From the NCBI GenBank assembly GCA_039816955.1, contig JBCBWU010000090.1, positions 1 through 27,907 on the forward strand: a stretch of 27,907 nucleotides of DNA, given 5' to 3'. Source of the stretch: Lewinella sp039816955. GTDB lineage: Bacteria; Bacteroidota; Bacteroidia; Chitinophagales; Saprospiraceae. Below the pieces are notes generated by a model. That model had not been told where the DNA came from. It was given only the letters and a program-made list of their open reading frames with translations, and did not search any database. This document shows, one piece after another, positions 1 to 8,577 of the stretch (position 1 is the stretch's first letter; each line of letters starts with the position of its first letter). The position numbers were made by a program, and so were the translations under genes.

Positions 1-1
1 T

Positions 2-37
2 CTTCTCGCTGCGCTCTGGTTTTTGCCATTTAGATAA
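2..37 (+). CDS. possible C-terminal tail of an upstream gene (partial)
   Basis: Read in the frame starting at base 2, the first bases give a short hydrophobic tail, LLAALWFLPFR, followed by TAA at 35-37. The next gene starts 11 nt later. This is the spacing expected of an upstream co-directional membrane protein gene cut by the window edge. Only eleven codons are visible, so the reading is weak and chance is a real alternative. Confidence 0.25.
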   Translation, partial: LLAALWFLPFR

Positions 38-48
38 AGCCCGAAATT

Positions 49-1581
49 ATGTTGTATTCCATTGGATTTGTACTCGCTTTGATTGGTCTGCTAGGCCTTA
101 TGTTGGACCGAAAGGGATTGGAAACTCTGCGTCTAGCATTCTTTCCTGGTTTAGGTCTTTGGTTCATTGGATTGATCACTTCATCCGCTTCTCTGCAAGT
201 TGTTCTGGGACAAAGTTTCACCGATTTGCTCTTCCTGGGTGGTGCAGCACTTTTGTTCCGTGCAGTAGCCACTACACGTTTCGCAGTGCCGCTGAGTATT
301 GTTGCTCTATTGTCAATGGTAGCCTTTCACCAGGCTTTTGAACCCAAGCAACAGCATGGATCACAAGAAGCTGCAGCTGAAGCGCTGGACAATAGCCTTA
401 ATCTAGATAGTGGTGCCGAGTTACTCGTAGAACTGAATCACGAAGAAAACTGGGAACGCTGGAAGCGCTGGATTATGCAGCAGGGCTGGGAAACCAGCCG
501 CGCCTTTGATCCTTCTCGTGCTGATCAAACCGATTTGGATGATTACTGGGTAGTCAATATTCCAGCTGATCAGATGGCCAATATCGAGTCCATCATGCAG
601 CGCATTGAAGAGACCGGCTGGGTAGATTGGGTCGAACCCAATGAAATAATTCAAATTGAAATCAACCCAGCCCGTACTTTACCCAAGTTGAATAAGCAAC
701 TGGGAGTAAATGACCCTGGTGTTTCGGAACAATGGGCCTTGGCGGCTTTGGAGATGGATAAGCTGTATCGCCAACTAAATGACGCTCAGGTGCGACCACA
801 GGAAAAGGCCCTGATTGTAGTACTAGATACCGGTGTTGATGCCCAGCACGAAGACCTAAAAGACAACTTCCGTTCCATCAAGAAATCGCATAACAATGAC
901 CCACAAGGACATGGCACCCACTGTGCCGGCATCATTGGCGCGGTGACTAACAATGGGGTAGGAGTAGCCTCTTACGCCCGCAATAATGAGTTTTTTGAAA
1001 TTAGCAGTGTCAAGGTCTTGAGTGCTGGTGGAAGTGGCACCCAGCAATCGATTATCAAAGGGATGATTGAAGCTGTAGATGCCGGTGCTGACGTCTTGTC
1101 GATGTCGCTCGGTGGATTTAGTACCCAAAGTCGTCAACGGGCCTATTCACAAGCCGTCAAGTACGCCACTGATCGCGGTGCTATCGTAGTCGCTTCCGCT
1201 GGCAATAGTAATCGGGACGCTGCTGGCTTTGCTCCGGTCAACTCTACTGGCATCATTGGTGTATCGGCTATCGATAATCAATTGCAGCGGGCTGGTTTTT
1301 CCAACCGGGTTAACCGAATTGAAATGGCAGTAGCCGCACCCGGAGTAGGTATCTACAGTACGAAGCCGAATAATACTTATGCAGCGCATAATGGTACCTC
1401 CATGGCGGCACCTTACGTAAGCGGGATTATCGGTATCATGAAAAGCGTCAGACCATCTCTGACTAACAAGGAAGCTTTCAAAATCCTGCAACAGACAGGA
1501 AAGAATACAAAGGATACTCAAAATACTGGCAAGTTAATCCAACCGGCAGCAGCCTTGGAGGCGGTACTCCAAGGAAGTTAA
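49..1581 (+). CDS. membrane-tethered subtilisin-like serine protease (peptidase S8)
   Basis: This 510-residue protein has the complete subtilase catalytic triad: Asp260 in VVLDTGVD, His288 in GHGTHCAG and Ser451 in NGTSMAAPYVSG. Asn386 in ASAGNSN is the oxyanion-hole residue. The catalytic domain covers about residues 250-505. Before it, residues 120-205 look like a subtilase propeptide, ending in the familiar VEPN motif at about 196-199. Unusually, the first 95 residues form about four hydrophobic segments (near 2-19, 30-54, 58-73 and 79-94) rather than a simple signal peptide. The protease is therefore probably anchored in the inner membrane. If the soluble part faces the periplasm, it could process exported proteins, but the topology is inferred. 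The sulfotransferase gene follows 33 bp downstream on the same strand. The family call is firm; the substrate is unknown. Confidence 0.93.
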   Translation: MLYSIGFVLALIGLLGLMLDRKGLETLRLAFFPGLGLWFIGLITSSASLQVVLGQSFTDLLFLGGAALLFRAVATTRFAVPLSIVALLSMVAFHQAFEPKQQHGSQEAAAEALDNSLNLDSGAELLVELNHEENWERWKRWIMQQGWETSRAFDPSRADQTDLDDYWVVNIPADQMANIESIMQRIEETGWVDWVEPNEIIQIEINPARTLPKLNKQLGVNDPGVSEQWALAALEMDKLYRQLNDAQVRPQEKALIVVLDTGVDAQHEDLKDNFRSIKKSHNNDPQGHGTHCAGIIGAVTNNGVGVASYARNNEFFEISSVKVLSAGGSGTQQSIIKGMIEAVDAGADVLSMSLGGFSTQSRQRAYSQAVKYATDRGAIVVASAGNSNRDAAGFAPVNSTGIIGVSAIDNQLQRAGFSNRVNRIEMAVAAPGVGIYSTKPNNTYAAHNGTSMAAPYVSGIIGIMKSVRPSLTNKEAFKILQQTGKNTKDTQNTGKLIQPAAALEAVLQGS

Positions 1582-1614
1582 TCTAGCAATTGACTCGTTT
1601 GTTATTGATTACTC

Positions 1615-2655
1615 ATGAGTAAACCAGCGGATGCTCCCTCTTGTCGGCCTTTCTTCATAGTTGGGGCACACCGCTCGGGTACTACCATGTTGCAGTTAAT
1701 GCTAGACCAGCACAGCCAAGTTGCCGTTTGCCCGGAAACGATTCTATTTAAGTCTTTACGCAGCGTATTAGTGCAAGACCAGATTGCAGCACAATGGCAA
1801 TATGAGCAGATCATAAAAGACTTGCTGCGCCGCCTCGAGATTTTCCAGGACCCAGCGCGTGATGTCATCTCTGATTTCTACAATGCTCATCCAAGTTTTA
1901 CGGGTGCTTTAGAACCACTACTGGAAGATTGGGCAAATGATTACCTCAAACGCAAGGGCAAGTGCATATTTGGAGAGAAAACGCCAAACCACGCCTATTA
2001 CCTCCCAGCAATTAGCGCTTTGCTACCCAATGCCCGCATCATTCTACTTTACCGGCATCCCTTAGATATAGTTTGCTCGCTTGCCCAAGCCTTGCTGAAG
2101 AGTGAGGCTCGAGTTGGTGTATCACTATGGGCTGCACAATTTGAAGCGGCCAGCTTGGTGCGCAGAGCGCTGGCCGGAATGCGAAAATTTAAGGAAGCGA
2201 CTACTTTAGATTACATCGAATTGGAGTATGCGGATTTGGTGACGGAACCGGAGGACACGATTAAGACGCTGTGCGAATTCTTGGATGTTGAGTACGAAAC
2301 ACAAATGCTCCAATTCCAATCAGCAAGCTTAATGCAAGACAGTTTTACGGAATTGAAGGAAGCTCACGCTAAACTCCAAGACAAGGTCACAAGTCAAAGC
2401 GTAGGGCGTTATCGAAAGGAATTGGATCTTGCTACATCCACGGCAATTCGACGTTTTTTACAGGCTGAGCTACAGCATCTAGACTACGATTTCCCCGAAC
2501 CGCTGGTGCTTTTATCCCTTAGGCAAAATTGTTACCTCTATTGGCAGAAATTCCGTTATCGATTAGGTTTGCACCAATGGCAGGAATGGCGGTTTCGGCA
2601 AAAGAGTCGGGTGCGATTGTTATGGTGCTACTTAAGCCTCGGTCTCCAGCGATAG
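1615..2655 (+). CDS. PAPS-dependent sulfotransferase family protein
   Basis: The 346-residue protein opens with FFIVGAHRSGTTMLQLML. The RSGTT stretch at residues 20-24 matches the 5'-phosphosulfate-binding loop of sulfotransferases. A second family motif, RIILLYRHPLDIVCS at about 141-155, matches the 3'-phosphate-binding region with its conserved Arg and Pro. EKTP at 121-124 is also typical of the bacterial Sulfotransfer_3-type group. Family members move sulfate from PAPS to a sugar, lipid or protein in the cytosol. The neighbours suggest a glycan or glycolipid acceptor, which is inference. The gene follows the subtilase by 33 bp and its last 24 bp overlap the end of the opposing methyltransferase gene. 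Some members of this fold carry out other reactions, so sulfation itself is not proven. Confidence 0.88.
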   Translation: MSKPADAPSCRPFFIVGAHRSGTTMLQLMLDQHSQVAVCPETILFKSLRSVLVQDQIAAQWQYEQIIKDLLRRLEIFQDPARDVISDFYNAHPSFTGALEPLLEDWANDYLKRKGKCIFGEKTPNHAYYLPAISALLPNARIILLYRHPLDIVCSLAQALLKSEARVGVSLWAAQFEAASLVRRALAGMRKFKEATTLDYIELEYADLVTEPEDTIKTLCEFLDVEYETQMLQFQSASLMQDSFTELKEAHAKLQDKVTSQSVGRYRKELDLATSTAIRRFLQAELQHLDYDFPEPLVLLSLRQNCYLYWQKFRYRLGLHQWQEWRFRQKSRVRLLWCYLSLGLQR

Positions 2656-3300
2656 ATGATAGATAAAGTGCGTTTCACCCAGCTTCTTCTGTTCTAGTAC
2701 CAGCTCGAAACGCCAGCCGTGTGCTGTCGCAATTTGCTGAATGCTCTCCAGTTCACAATCATCCGTAAGGATCATAAATACTTGAGCTTTACTCCAATCT
2801 CGCATTTGCTGGAATAACCGCTTGAAGTAGGAAAAGTCTAGGCCACAGAAATAAGCTCGCTCCTGATCGTTATTCGGGTCTTTCGGAAAATAGGGTGGGT
2901 TGATAAAGATGTAATCAAACTGGTTTTTACCAGGAATCTGCTCAAACAGATCGGACTCAATAATGGTGAGGGGTAGCTGGTTGTGAGCGCTACTCTTGCG
3001 CAGGGAAGCGATTGCAGCTGGATTAATATCAGTAGCGGTAACCTGTGCTTTTGCTCGCTGGCAAGACAAGGCCAAAAATCCATTGCCAGCTCCTAGCTCT
3101 AGTATGTTTTTGTCAGTAATGTTTTGCCGCAAGGCGAACTCCGTCATAGTACGTGTAGTAAGCATCCAGGCTGGGTGGAAAACAGAAGGGGCCAGAAAAA
3201 GTGTCAAGCCATCCATAGGATACCGTCTTTCTTTACGACTGTACCAGCGGTAGGCGTGCCAAAGAAGGGGTTGGAGTAGCCGTCGGATTATTCGCCTCAT
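2632..3300 (-). CDS. class I SAM-dependent methyltransferase with NPPY motif
   Basis: The 222-residue protein has the class I methyltransferase glycine loop, LELGAGNGF at residues 67-75. The acidic ribose-binding position follows in ATDINP at about 90. Motif IV is NPPYF at 134-138. NPPY is characteristic of enzymes that methylate nitrogen in amides or bases, such as HemK/PrmC, RsmC-like proteins and DNA N6-methylases. The N-terminus is basic (MRRIIRRLLQ) and there is no recognisable target-recognition domain. It is the last gene of the long minus-strand operon and its start overlaps the flippase stop in ATGA, so translation is probably coupled. A role in modifying the operon's product is suggested by position. 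A housekeeping protein or RNA methyltransferase carried in the operon cannot be ruled out. Confidence 0.85.
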   Translation of the reverse strand: MRRIIRRLLQPLLWHAYRWYSRKERRYPMDGLTLFLAPSVFHPAWMLTTRTMTEFALRQNITDKNILELGAGNGFLALSCQRAKAQVTATDINPAAIASLRKSSAHNQLPLTIIESDLFEQIPGKNQFDYIFINPPYFPKDPNNDQERAYFCGLDFSYFKRLFQQMRDWSKAQVFMILTDDCELESIQQIATAHGWRFELVLEQKKLGETHFIYHLSLETEA

Positions 3301-4499
3301 TTCTCTCCCACTTGATTGAGTAATGAACTTCCTTTTTGGAATAAGTATAAATGCAGCCCAGCAATTACGGTAGTGCCGATTGCTCCGGCAATGAGTCCTC
3401 CCTGTAGCCCGAGCGGTGGAAACAAAATTAAGGAGAGGATCAGGTTGATGGACAAGTTAAGTAGGCTTAGGTAAATAACCGTACGCTCTTTACCAAGCTT
3501 GAAGAGTCGGATCACACAGAGTGTAATGGCGAAGGCCGGCCAAACGTACCAAATTGCCAGAAGGAAGAGGCTGTCGGGTAATTGCATTCCCATATACCAG
3601 TTGGTCAATAAATATAAACCTAAACTACCGACAATTGAGATTAGTCCGCCTAGAGCAATAAGACGGTATAGCCATAGCTTACTAGCAGTCCAACTGAGTT
3701 GATAGACCTGCTTGATAAAGCTGTAGACTAAAATGCCTGCTGCCGCTCGAACATAACCTAAACTAGCCGTAATGATTTGGTACTGTGCTATTTGCTCTTT
3801 TGATAGAACGGCGGTAGCAGTATATAGATCAACCCTTGAACTCAACATACCAATAAGGCTGATAATGAGGAATGGTAGCGCGATAGCGTAATAACCAAAG
3901 TCGAAATAACTATCCTGAATGCGATAGCTCGGTACCTTCAGAAAGACTAATAGCACGATGGTGCGAACTAGGAAGGATAGCGCGTACAGCAATGCTAAGG
4001 AACGGATATCCAAGCTTTCCGGAAAGAAAATGATTGCTCCGATTAGAATCGCTAAACCAACGACATCAGCAATACAGGCCTGACCAAAAGCCTGCCGGAA
4101 GGTAATGAGCGCATCAAGTGATTGGTAGAGAAAATAGACGAGCAACCACAGGGCCAACGCCAAACCCGTCGGATTTGGGAAAACTAATAGACCGCTGATA
4201 CAAAAGCAGCCTAGCAAGAGCAGGCGACTACAGAGTACACGATAAAACTCTTCCCCTTCTTGTTCGGGGCGATTGCTGAATGATCGGAGCAGGTATTCTT
4301 TATTCCCCCAGCTCACAATGTGGAGCCCAACACCCATCCACAGCAAATAGGGCACAAAGCTCCCCCAAAAGTCAGCGGAGATGCGCTGGATGGCCAATAC
4401 CGCAATCACCATGTTGCCAAGGCCAAGAATAAAAGTTCGCAGTCCATGATTGAATACGATGGGACTTTGCTGCCATATCTTGGAGAGGAGCTTATTCAT
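3297..4499 (-). CDS. polysaccharide/lipid-linked oligosaccharide flippase-like membrane protein
   Basis: This 400-residue protein is almost entirely hydrophobic, with about 10-12 transmembrane segments separated by short polar loops. Its length and pattern fit the MOP/Wzx-like polysaccharide flippases, which move undecaprenyl-linked sugars across the inner membrane. No single motif is decisive. The call rests on the hydrophobic pattern, the short basic N-terminus (MNKLLSKIW) and the neighbourhood of glycosyltransferases and a Wzy/WaaL-like protein. The start overlaps the upstream GT-C-type gene by 8 nt (ATGAATAA), and the stop overlaps the next start in ATGA. This makes it a coupled member of the ten-gene operon. 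Another polytopic transporter is the main alternative. Confidence 0.75.
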   Translation of the reverse strand: MNKLLSKIWQQSPIVFNHGLRTFILGLGNMVIAVLAIQRISADFWGSFVPYLLWMGVGLHIVSWGNKEYLLRSFSNRPEQEGEEFYRVLCSRLLLLGCFCISGLLVFPNPTGLALALWLLVYFLYQSLDALITFRQAFGQACIADVVGLAILIGAIIFFPESLDIRSLALLYALSFLVRTIVLLVFLKVPSYRIQDSYFDFGYYAIALPFLIISLIGMLSSRVDLYTATAVLSKEQIAQYQIITASLGYVRAAAGILVYSFIKQVYQLSWTASKLWLYRLIALGGLISIVGSLGLYLLTNWYMGMQLPDSLFLLAIWYVWPAFAITLCVIRLFKLGKERTVIYLSLLNLSINLILSLILFPPLGLQGGLIAGAIGTTVIAGLHLYLFQKGSSLLNQVGEK

Positions 4500-5943
4500 T
4501 TACCACATCCTTTATGCGATACAGCATCCAGCCTTTAGGCATAGTTTCTAACAATTCCAATCCGCAATCTTCTTGCAGTTTAGTCCAGTTTTGCAGGAGT
4601 CGATGCCCCTGCCACTGTTGGCTAAACTGAGTGGGATGAAAGAGTACCAAATCATCTTTCTGGCAGCTTATCTCTTCAGCTTTCCAGATGTTGGTAATGG
4701 GTTGTGGTACTTCGTAGGTCTGTAAAGCTAGATCATAGTAGAAAGTGTATAGCTGATGGGCAGGATAATGCTGTAAACGTTCGGCAAGCTGTTGTTCAAT
4801 CTGGTTTAAGTCTATTAGGGGCTTCAGCATGTAGGCGAATACCCCCAGTTGTAGCAAACCAAAGCCAAACAGGGTTATTGGGATCAACCATCGGACGAGC
4901 CGAGTTCGGTACTCCACTAGCTGCTCCACCGCGGGATAAAACAAGATTATCACCAAAGGTAAAGCGGGTAGTAAGAACCGCTGATTTTGGAAGGGTATCC
5001 CTGCTAAAAAAATACTATACCCCAGCACACTGAAGAGAAGCAACTTGTGCGGCAAATTTTTAGGCCACCAATGTTTGATAAAAGGAATAAAGACGATGCC
5101 AAGAAGTAAAAAGGCTGGGTGGAACCAATAAAAGAAACTATAAATCAGATTTGGGAATCGATAGTAAAATTGTCCAGTGGGACTGGCAAATTGATTTTTC
5201 CAGCTATTGCTAAAGGACCAATTGCCCATGAATTGATGCTGCAGAAAATCTAATGGATCCTCCCAACGAAGAATAAGGTGCGGCACGAAAAACAATAGCG
5301 CTACAACAATACTAATCAGGAGATATAGCCAACGTCCTTTCTTGAGGCTAAGAATAAATTGATGAAGCACCGGCCCCACTACCAAGAGAAAGACGACATA
5401 GCGAGTGCTGACGGCCAAGCCGGCACTACAGAATAGACCAAGAAGATTAAGGAGTGATACGTCCTTTTGAGACTTGAAATAAAAATAATAACAGCCCACT
5501 ACTCCCAGTACGCTGAGCGCGTCTGACATAACCAGAAAACCAGAGCGCAGGGCCTGAGGGCTCAAGAAGTAAGCTAGGACGACCCAGAAAACACCAACTT
5601 TTGACTGCCGCTCGCTAAGGAGATGTATTAATATAAGGCTCGTAAACAGGTGAGCCAAAAGTGAAATAATCTGGAGACTGTCAGCGGTGGAAAAAGGAGA
5701 AACATAGGACAAGATGGCACCGAATACGGGAAAGGACAATGGCCAAAAGAATTCTCCCGGGTGTTCATCTCCGCCTAGCCATCCTGCTATGCTTTTGGTG
5801 TACCGCAAGTACTCGTGGGCATCTTGGCCATAGAGACCGGCAAATTGCCATTGCCAGCGCAGAATCAGACTTACTAGTAAAAGAAAGAGCAAAAGTAATC
5901 CGGCAATGTGCCAACTGCTCCATTTTGCACCGATCCCAATCAA
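4492..5943 (-). CDS. GT-C-type membrane glycosyltransferase-like protein, TTG start
   Basis: The 483-residue protein is polytopic. A first membrane segment (about 13-30) is followed by an extracytoplasmic-looking loop with GLYGQDAHEYLRY, Asp41 and Glu44. Then come many hydrophobic helices to about residue 380 and a soluble C-terminal tail of about 100 residues. An acidic pair just after the first helix plus 10 or more helices is the layout of the GT39/GT83 GT-C glycosyltransferases. These use polyprenyl-phosphate sugars on the periplasmic face. No in-frame ATG lies near the N-terminus. The start is TTG at 5943-5941, fused to the upstream stop as TTGA, which implies translational coupling. The acceptor and donor are unknown. 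Confidence 0.72.
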   Translation of the reverse strand: MIGIGAKWSSWHIAGLLLLFLLLVSLILRWQWQFAGLYGQDAHEYLRYTKSIAGWLGGDEHPGEFFWPLSFPVFGAILSYVSPFSTADSLQIISLLAHLFTSLILIHLLSERQSKVGVFWVVLAYFLSPQALRSGFLVMSDALSVLGVVGCYYFYFKSQKDVSLLNLLGLFCSAGLAVSTRYVVFLLVVGPVLHQFILSLKKGRWLYLLISIVVALLFFVPHLILRWEDPLDFLQHQFMGNWSFSNSWKNQFASPTGQFYYRFPNLIYSFFYWFHPAFLLLGIVFIPFIKHWWPKNLPHKLLLFSVLGYSIFLAGIPFQNQRFLLPALPLVIILFYPAVEQLVEYRTRLVRWLIPITLFGFGLLQLGVFAYMLKPLIDLNQIEQQLAERLQHYPAHQLYTFYYDLALQTYEVPQPITNIWKAEEISCQKDDLVLFHPTQFSQQWQGHRLLQNWTKLQEDCGLELLETMPKGWMLYRIKDVVNE

Positions 5944-7463
5944 AATCCTTCAATTTCTGGTTGGCGATAGCGGAGCCAGAATTTTTGCAAGGCCTTCAGT
6001 TCGTAAGGGAAATTGTACAAGCTTTGGCGGTAACGAAAGCCCGAAAGTTTACGCATCGTCCAGCGCTGAAACTGCGTCAGTTTTACGTCGGCAGCAGTAG
6101 GGTAGTAGGCGTTGAGTACCGTTTCAAAATTCTTGATTTTGTCCACCATAGCTGGCGTTAGCCAAGGCGTCAGTGGATTCTTACGGAGATCAAATGCTTG
6201 CCACTCTGGACTAAGCCAATCTTCGAGCGTATTTGGAAATTTGAATCCAGCCTCCGTGATGCGTCGGTACAGATCCGAACCTTCAGTTGGGACTGGACTG
6301 TAGACGTAGATAATGATTTCGGTATCCGGATTGATCTCTTTGATTTCTTTGATAAACTCAATATCGGAATCAATCTGTGCCATTACTTTTTCGGGCGTCG
6401 GCGCAGGCATGCCAAGTACAAAGCTGTATTCCGGAATGATATCAAACTGTCTCATGCGCCCGGCGAAACGCTTGATTTGCTCGGCGGTTTGTTTACCGCC
6501 TTTATCCATTTCCTTGAGGATTTCGTCGTTCCCACTTTCGGCACCAAAGAAGATCATCCGGCAGCCGGCATCTCGCATCAAGGCCAGGGTCTCATCTTTG
6601 TAGCGATCAATGGTGTCAATCCGTCCTTCTCCCCACCAGATCATGTTTTCGTCCTTCATCAAGCGGCTAAATTCGGCCGTCCGTTTTTCGGAAACGAAAA
6701 AGTTGTTGTCGTGAAATTCGATTGAATCAGCCCCGTATTCTTCTTTAATCTTCTTAACGTCGGCGTAAATATTCTGCGCATTTTTGCCTTTCCAGCGTGC
6801 CTCATAGATGGGGACTACCGCACAGAACGAGCACTTAAAGGGGCAGCCTACACTCGAGTGATAAGCTAGAGTGCGTTCCCCCAAAAAAGTACGCGTCAGA
6901 TATTGCTCTAGCGGGTAGAATTGATTCAGATGATCGTAGGGTAATTCCGGTAGGGCATCCTGATCTAGTAAATCTTCTTTGCGGCTCTTGAGAATCTCCC
7001 CATCCGGTGTTTGATAAATCAAATTGGGGATAAACTCGTACGGCGTATTGTTAGTGAGGGCATCCAATAAATCCGGGAAGGCCTTATCGCCAGGGCCGTT
7101 GATCACAAAGTCGATAAAGGGCGCACCCATGACTACCCGATATTGGTTAGCAGCAAAGTAACCACCCCAGATGTTGATGATGTGTGGATATTGTTCCTTG
7201 GCTCGTTTAGAGAAAGGAATAGCTTCCTGCAATTGCGGGCCAGGCATGGCTGTCGTACCGAAAAAGCCATATTCACCGGTAGCGAGATAGCTTTCGATTT
7301 TACTCCACGGATCACGTTCCATGTTGCCATCCACAAAAACATAGTCGTACTTGCCCTGAATAGCAGCTCCTACCTGTAGAATGCTATTAGGAATCCGGTG
7401 CTTGGAGGTCGCACTACGTGGATTAAAGAGGATTACTTTATTGGGCTTGTTTTCGGAGGTCAT
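5940..7463 (-). CDS. B12-binding-domain radical SAM protein (first of three)
   Basis: The 507-residue protein has an N-terminal Rossmann-like cobalamin-binding-type domain (about 8-140) and then a radical SAM domain. The [4Fe-4S] motif CPFKCSFC uses Cys207, Cys211 and Cys214. GAESG follows at about residue 318. The B12 domain is less standard than in the other two copies: the usual GEGE segment reads GPGD (about 123-126), while the WGG turn near 99-101 is kept. Class B radical SAM enzymes of this build methylate unactivated carbons or catalyse cyclisation and rearrangement; which applies here is unknown. Its ATG lies 61 bp after the GT4 stop, behind a hairpin, and its stop is fused to the next gene's start. 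Compared with the other two radical SAM proteins it has a different N-terminus and no adjacent class I methyltransferase. Confidence 0.9.
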   Translation of the reverse strand: MTSENKPNKVILFNPRSATSKHRIPNSILQVGAAIQGKYDYVFVDGNMERDPWSKIESYLATGEYGFFGTTAMPGPQLQEAIPFSKRAKEQYPHIINIWGGYFAANQYRVVMGAPFIDFVINGPGDKAFPDLLDALTNNTPYEFIPNLIYQTPDGEILKSRKEDLLDQDALPELPYDHLNQFYPLEQYLTRTFLGERTLAYHSSVGCPFKCSFCAVVPIYEARWKGKNAQNIYADVKKIKEEYGADSIEFHDNNFFVSEKRTAEFSRLMKDENMIWWGEGRIDTIDRYKDETLALMRDAGCRMIFFGAESGNDEILKEMDKGGKQTAEQIKRFAGRMRQFDIIPEYSFVLGMPAPTPEKVMAQIDSDIEFIKEIKEINPDTEIIIYVYSPVPTEGSDLYRRITEAGFKFPNTLEDWLSPEWQAFDLRKNPLTPWLTPAMVDKIKNFETVLNAYYPTAADVKLTQFQRWTMRKLSGFRYRQSLYNFPYELKALQKFWLRYRQPEIEGF

Positions 7464-7484
7464 TGCTACGGCTACTAAGAGCTG

Positions 7485-7529
7485 GCTAAAGTAAGGGAAA
7501 AAACGCTGAACTCCTTACTGGACTTTAGC
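7485..7529 (-). other. intercistronic hairpin between GT4 and radical SAM genes
   Basis: GCTAAAGTAAGG at 7485-7496 is the exact reverse complement of CCTTAC (7513-7518) plus TTTAGC (7524-7529), interrupted by a 5-nt bulge, TGGAC. On the minus-strand transcript this forms a 12-bp stem with one bulge and a 16-nt loop holding six U. It covers the glycosyltransferase stop codon and ends 21 nt before the radical SAM start. There is no U-run after the stem, so a terminator is unlikely. It could set mRNA processing or relative expression in the operon. Confidence 0.4.
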
Positions 7530-8577
7530 TTCTGTTCTCAGACGACAGTCTATCGTATAATTGTAAATAGGCTCCTTTAACCCGTTGTAACCGAAAGTTA
7601 GTGGGCAAGGTCACTGAAGTTGAAGCTCGTAGTGAAGTAAGCACTTTATCCTTAAATTCTACTCGACTAGTTGCTAATTGTACCCCCGCAAGCTCTGGGG
7701 CAATACCTACCGGACGAGCTACCACAGCAGCGCCTTGTTGCAGGGCTTCTACCAGAACAAAGCCAAAAGATTCATAGGAAGACGGATGTACTAAAACTTG
7801 TGATTGCGCTAGCAATTCAAGCACTTGCTCGTGAGGAATAGCGCCAGTTAGCTCCAATTGGTCCTGGACACCAAGCTGTTGGCTGAGGTTAATTATGTGC
7901 TCCCGCTCAGGGCCATCGCCAATCAAAAGGCAACGCAGATCGGGTATCGCTGCACACACATCCGCTATGACTCGAACGAAGTCTTCAAAGCGCTTAAGAG
8001 GAATGAGATTACCAATGGCGATTAAGTGATAAATACGAACTTGATCAGGCTGTACCACATCGGGCAAACCCCAAGGGATAATTTCTTGTACTGTCAAATC
8101 CGTGCTGCATTGGAATTCCTGGGCGTGAAACTGGGATAGCGCAACTTTGTACATCTTAGCCAGTGGCAGTAGACGCAGGTAGCGGTTAGTAGGCCTGGCG
8201 TCTTGCCCCATGAGCGTAACCAGATGCCTACGCCCTCGAAAGCGATCAACCCATTGCGCAAGGAGGCAAGCATCATTTAGCCAAAAACTGTGCAAGATGG
8301 CCTCAGGATAGGCCTTACACAATACACGGATCTGATGATAGGCTTTGAGCCAGGTTTTTACTTTAGCGAGCCTACCGGAAACAAAACAGGGATAAACATC
8401 CGCTCGGTGCCAATAGTAAGGTTTCTTCTGGTGCGGATAATGCAGGGTAACGATGTGCAGTTGAATACCTGCATCAAGCAATGCCTTGGCCAAGAGTTGC
8501 TGCGGGGGAATACACTGACTATCTGCTTCGTCAGCAGCAAAGCCAGGGGTGATCCATATGACATGCTTTACACTCAT
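7525..8577 (-). CDS. GT4-family glycosyltransferase (GT-B fold)
   Basis: The 350-residue protein has the two-domain layout of GT-B retaining glycosyltransferases. The C-terminal domain shows the donor-binding signatures: GNLIPLKRFEDF at about 189-200 with Lys195 and Arg196, GDGPE near 220-224, and the EX7E motif ESFGFVLVE with Glu269 and Glu277. The preceding VLVHPSSYES stretch is standard for the GT4 family. It should transfer a sugar from a nucleotide sugar to a lipid-linked or other acceptor on the cytosolic face of the membrane. The sugar cannot be predicted. The start overlaps the stop of the upstream GT-C gene in ATGA. It is the only recognisable nucleotide-sugar glycosyltransferase in the window. 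Confidence 0.92.
   Translation of the reverse strand: MSVKHVIWITPGFAADEADSQCIPPQQLLAKALLDAGIQLHIVTLHYPHQKKPYYWHRADVYPCFVSGRLAKVKTWLKAYHQIRVLCKAYPEAILHSFWLNDACLLAQWVDRFRGRRHLVTLMGQDARPTNRYLRLLPLAKMYKVALSQFHAQEFQCSTDLTVQEIIPWGLPDVVQPDQVRIYHLIAIGNLIPLKRFEDFVRVIADVCAAIPDLRCLLIGDGPEREHIINLSQQLGVQDQLELTGAIPHEQVLELLAQSQVLVHPSSYESFGFVLVEALQQGAAVVARPVGIAPELAGVQLATSRVEFKDKVLTSLRASTSVTLPTNFRLQRVKGAYLQLYDRLSSENRS

Noticed and set aside
4704..5033. Plus-strand open frame of 109 codons inside the GT-C-like gene
   Set aside because: It is antisense to a well-supported membrane protein gene, has no recognisable domain, and looks like a shadow frame.
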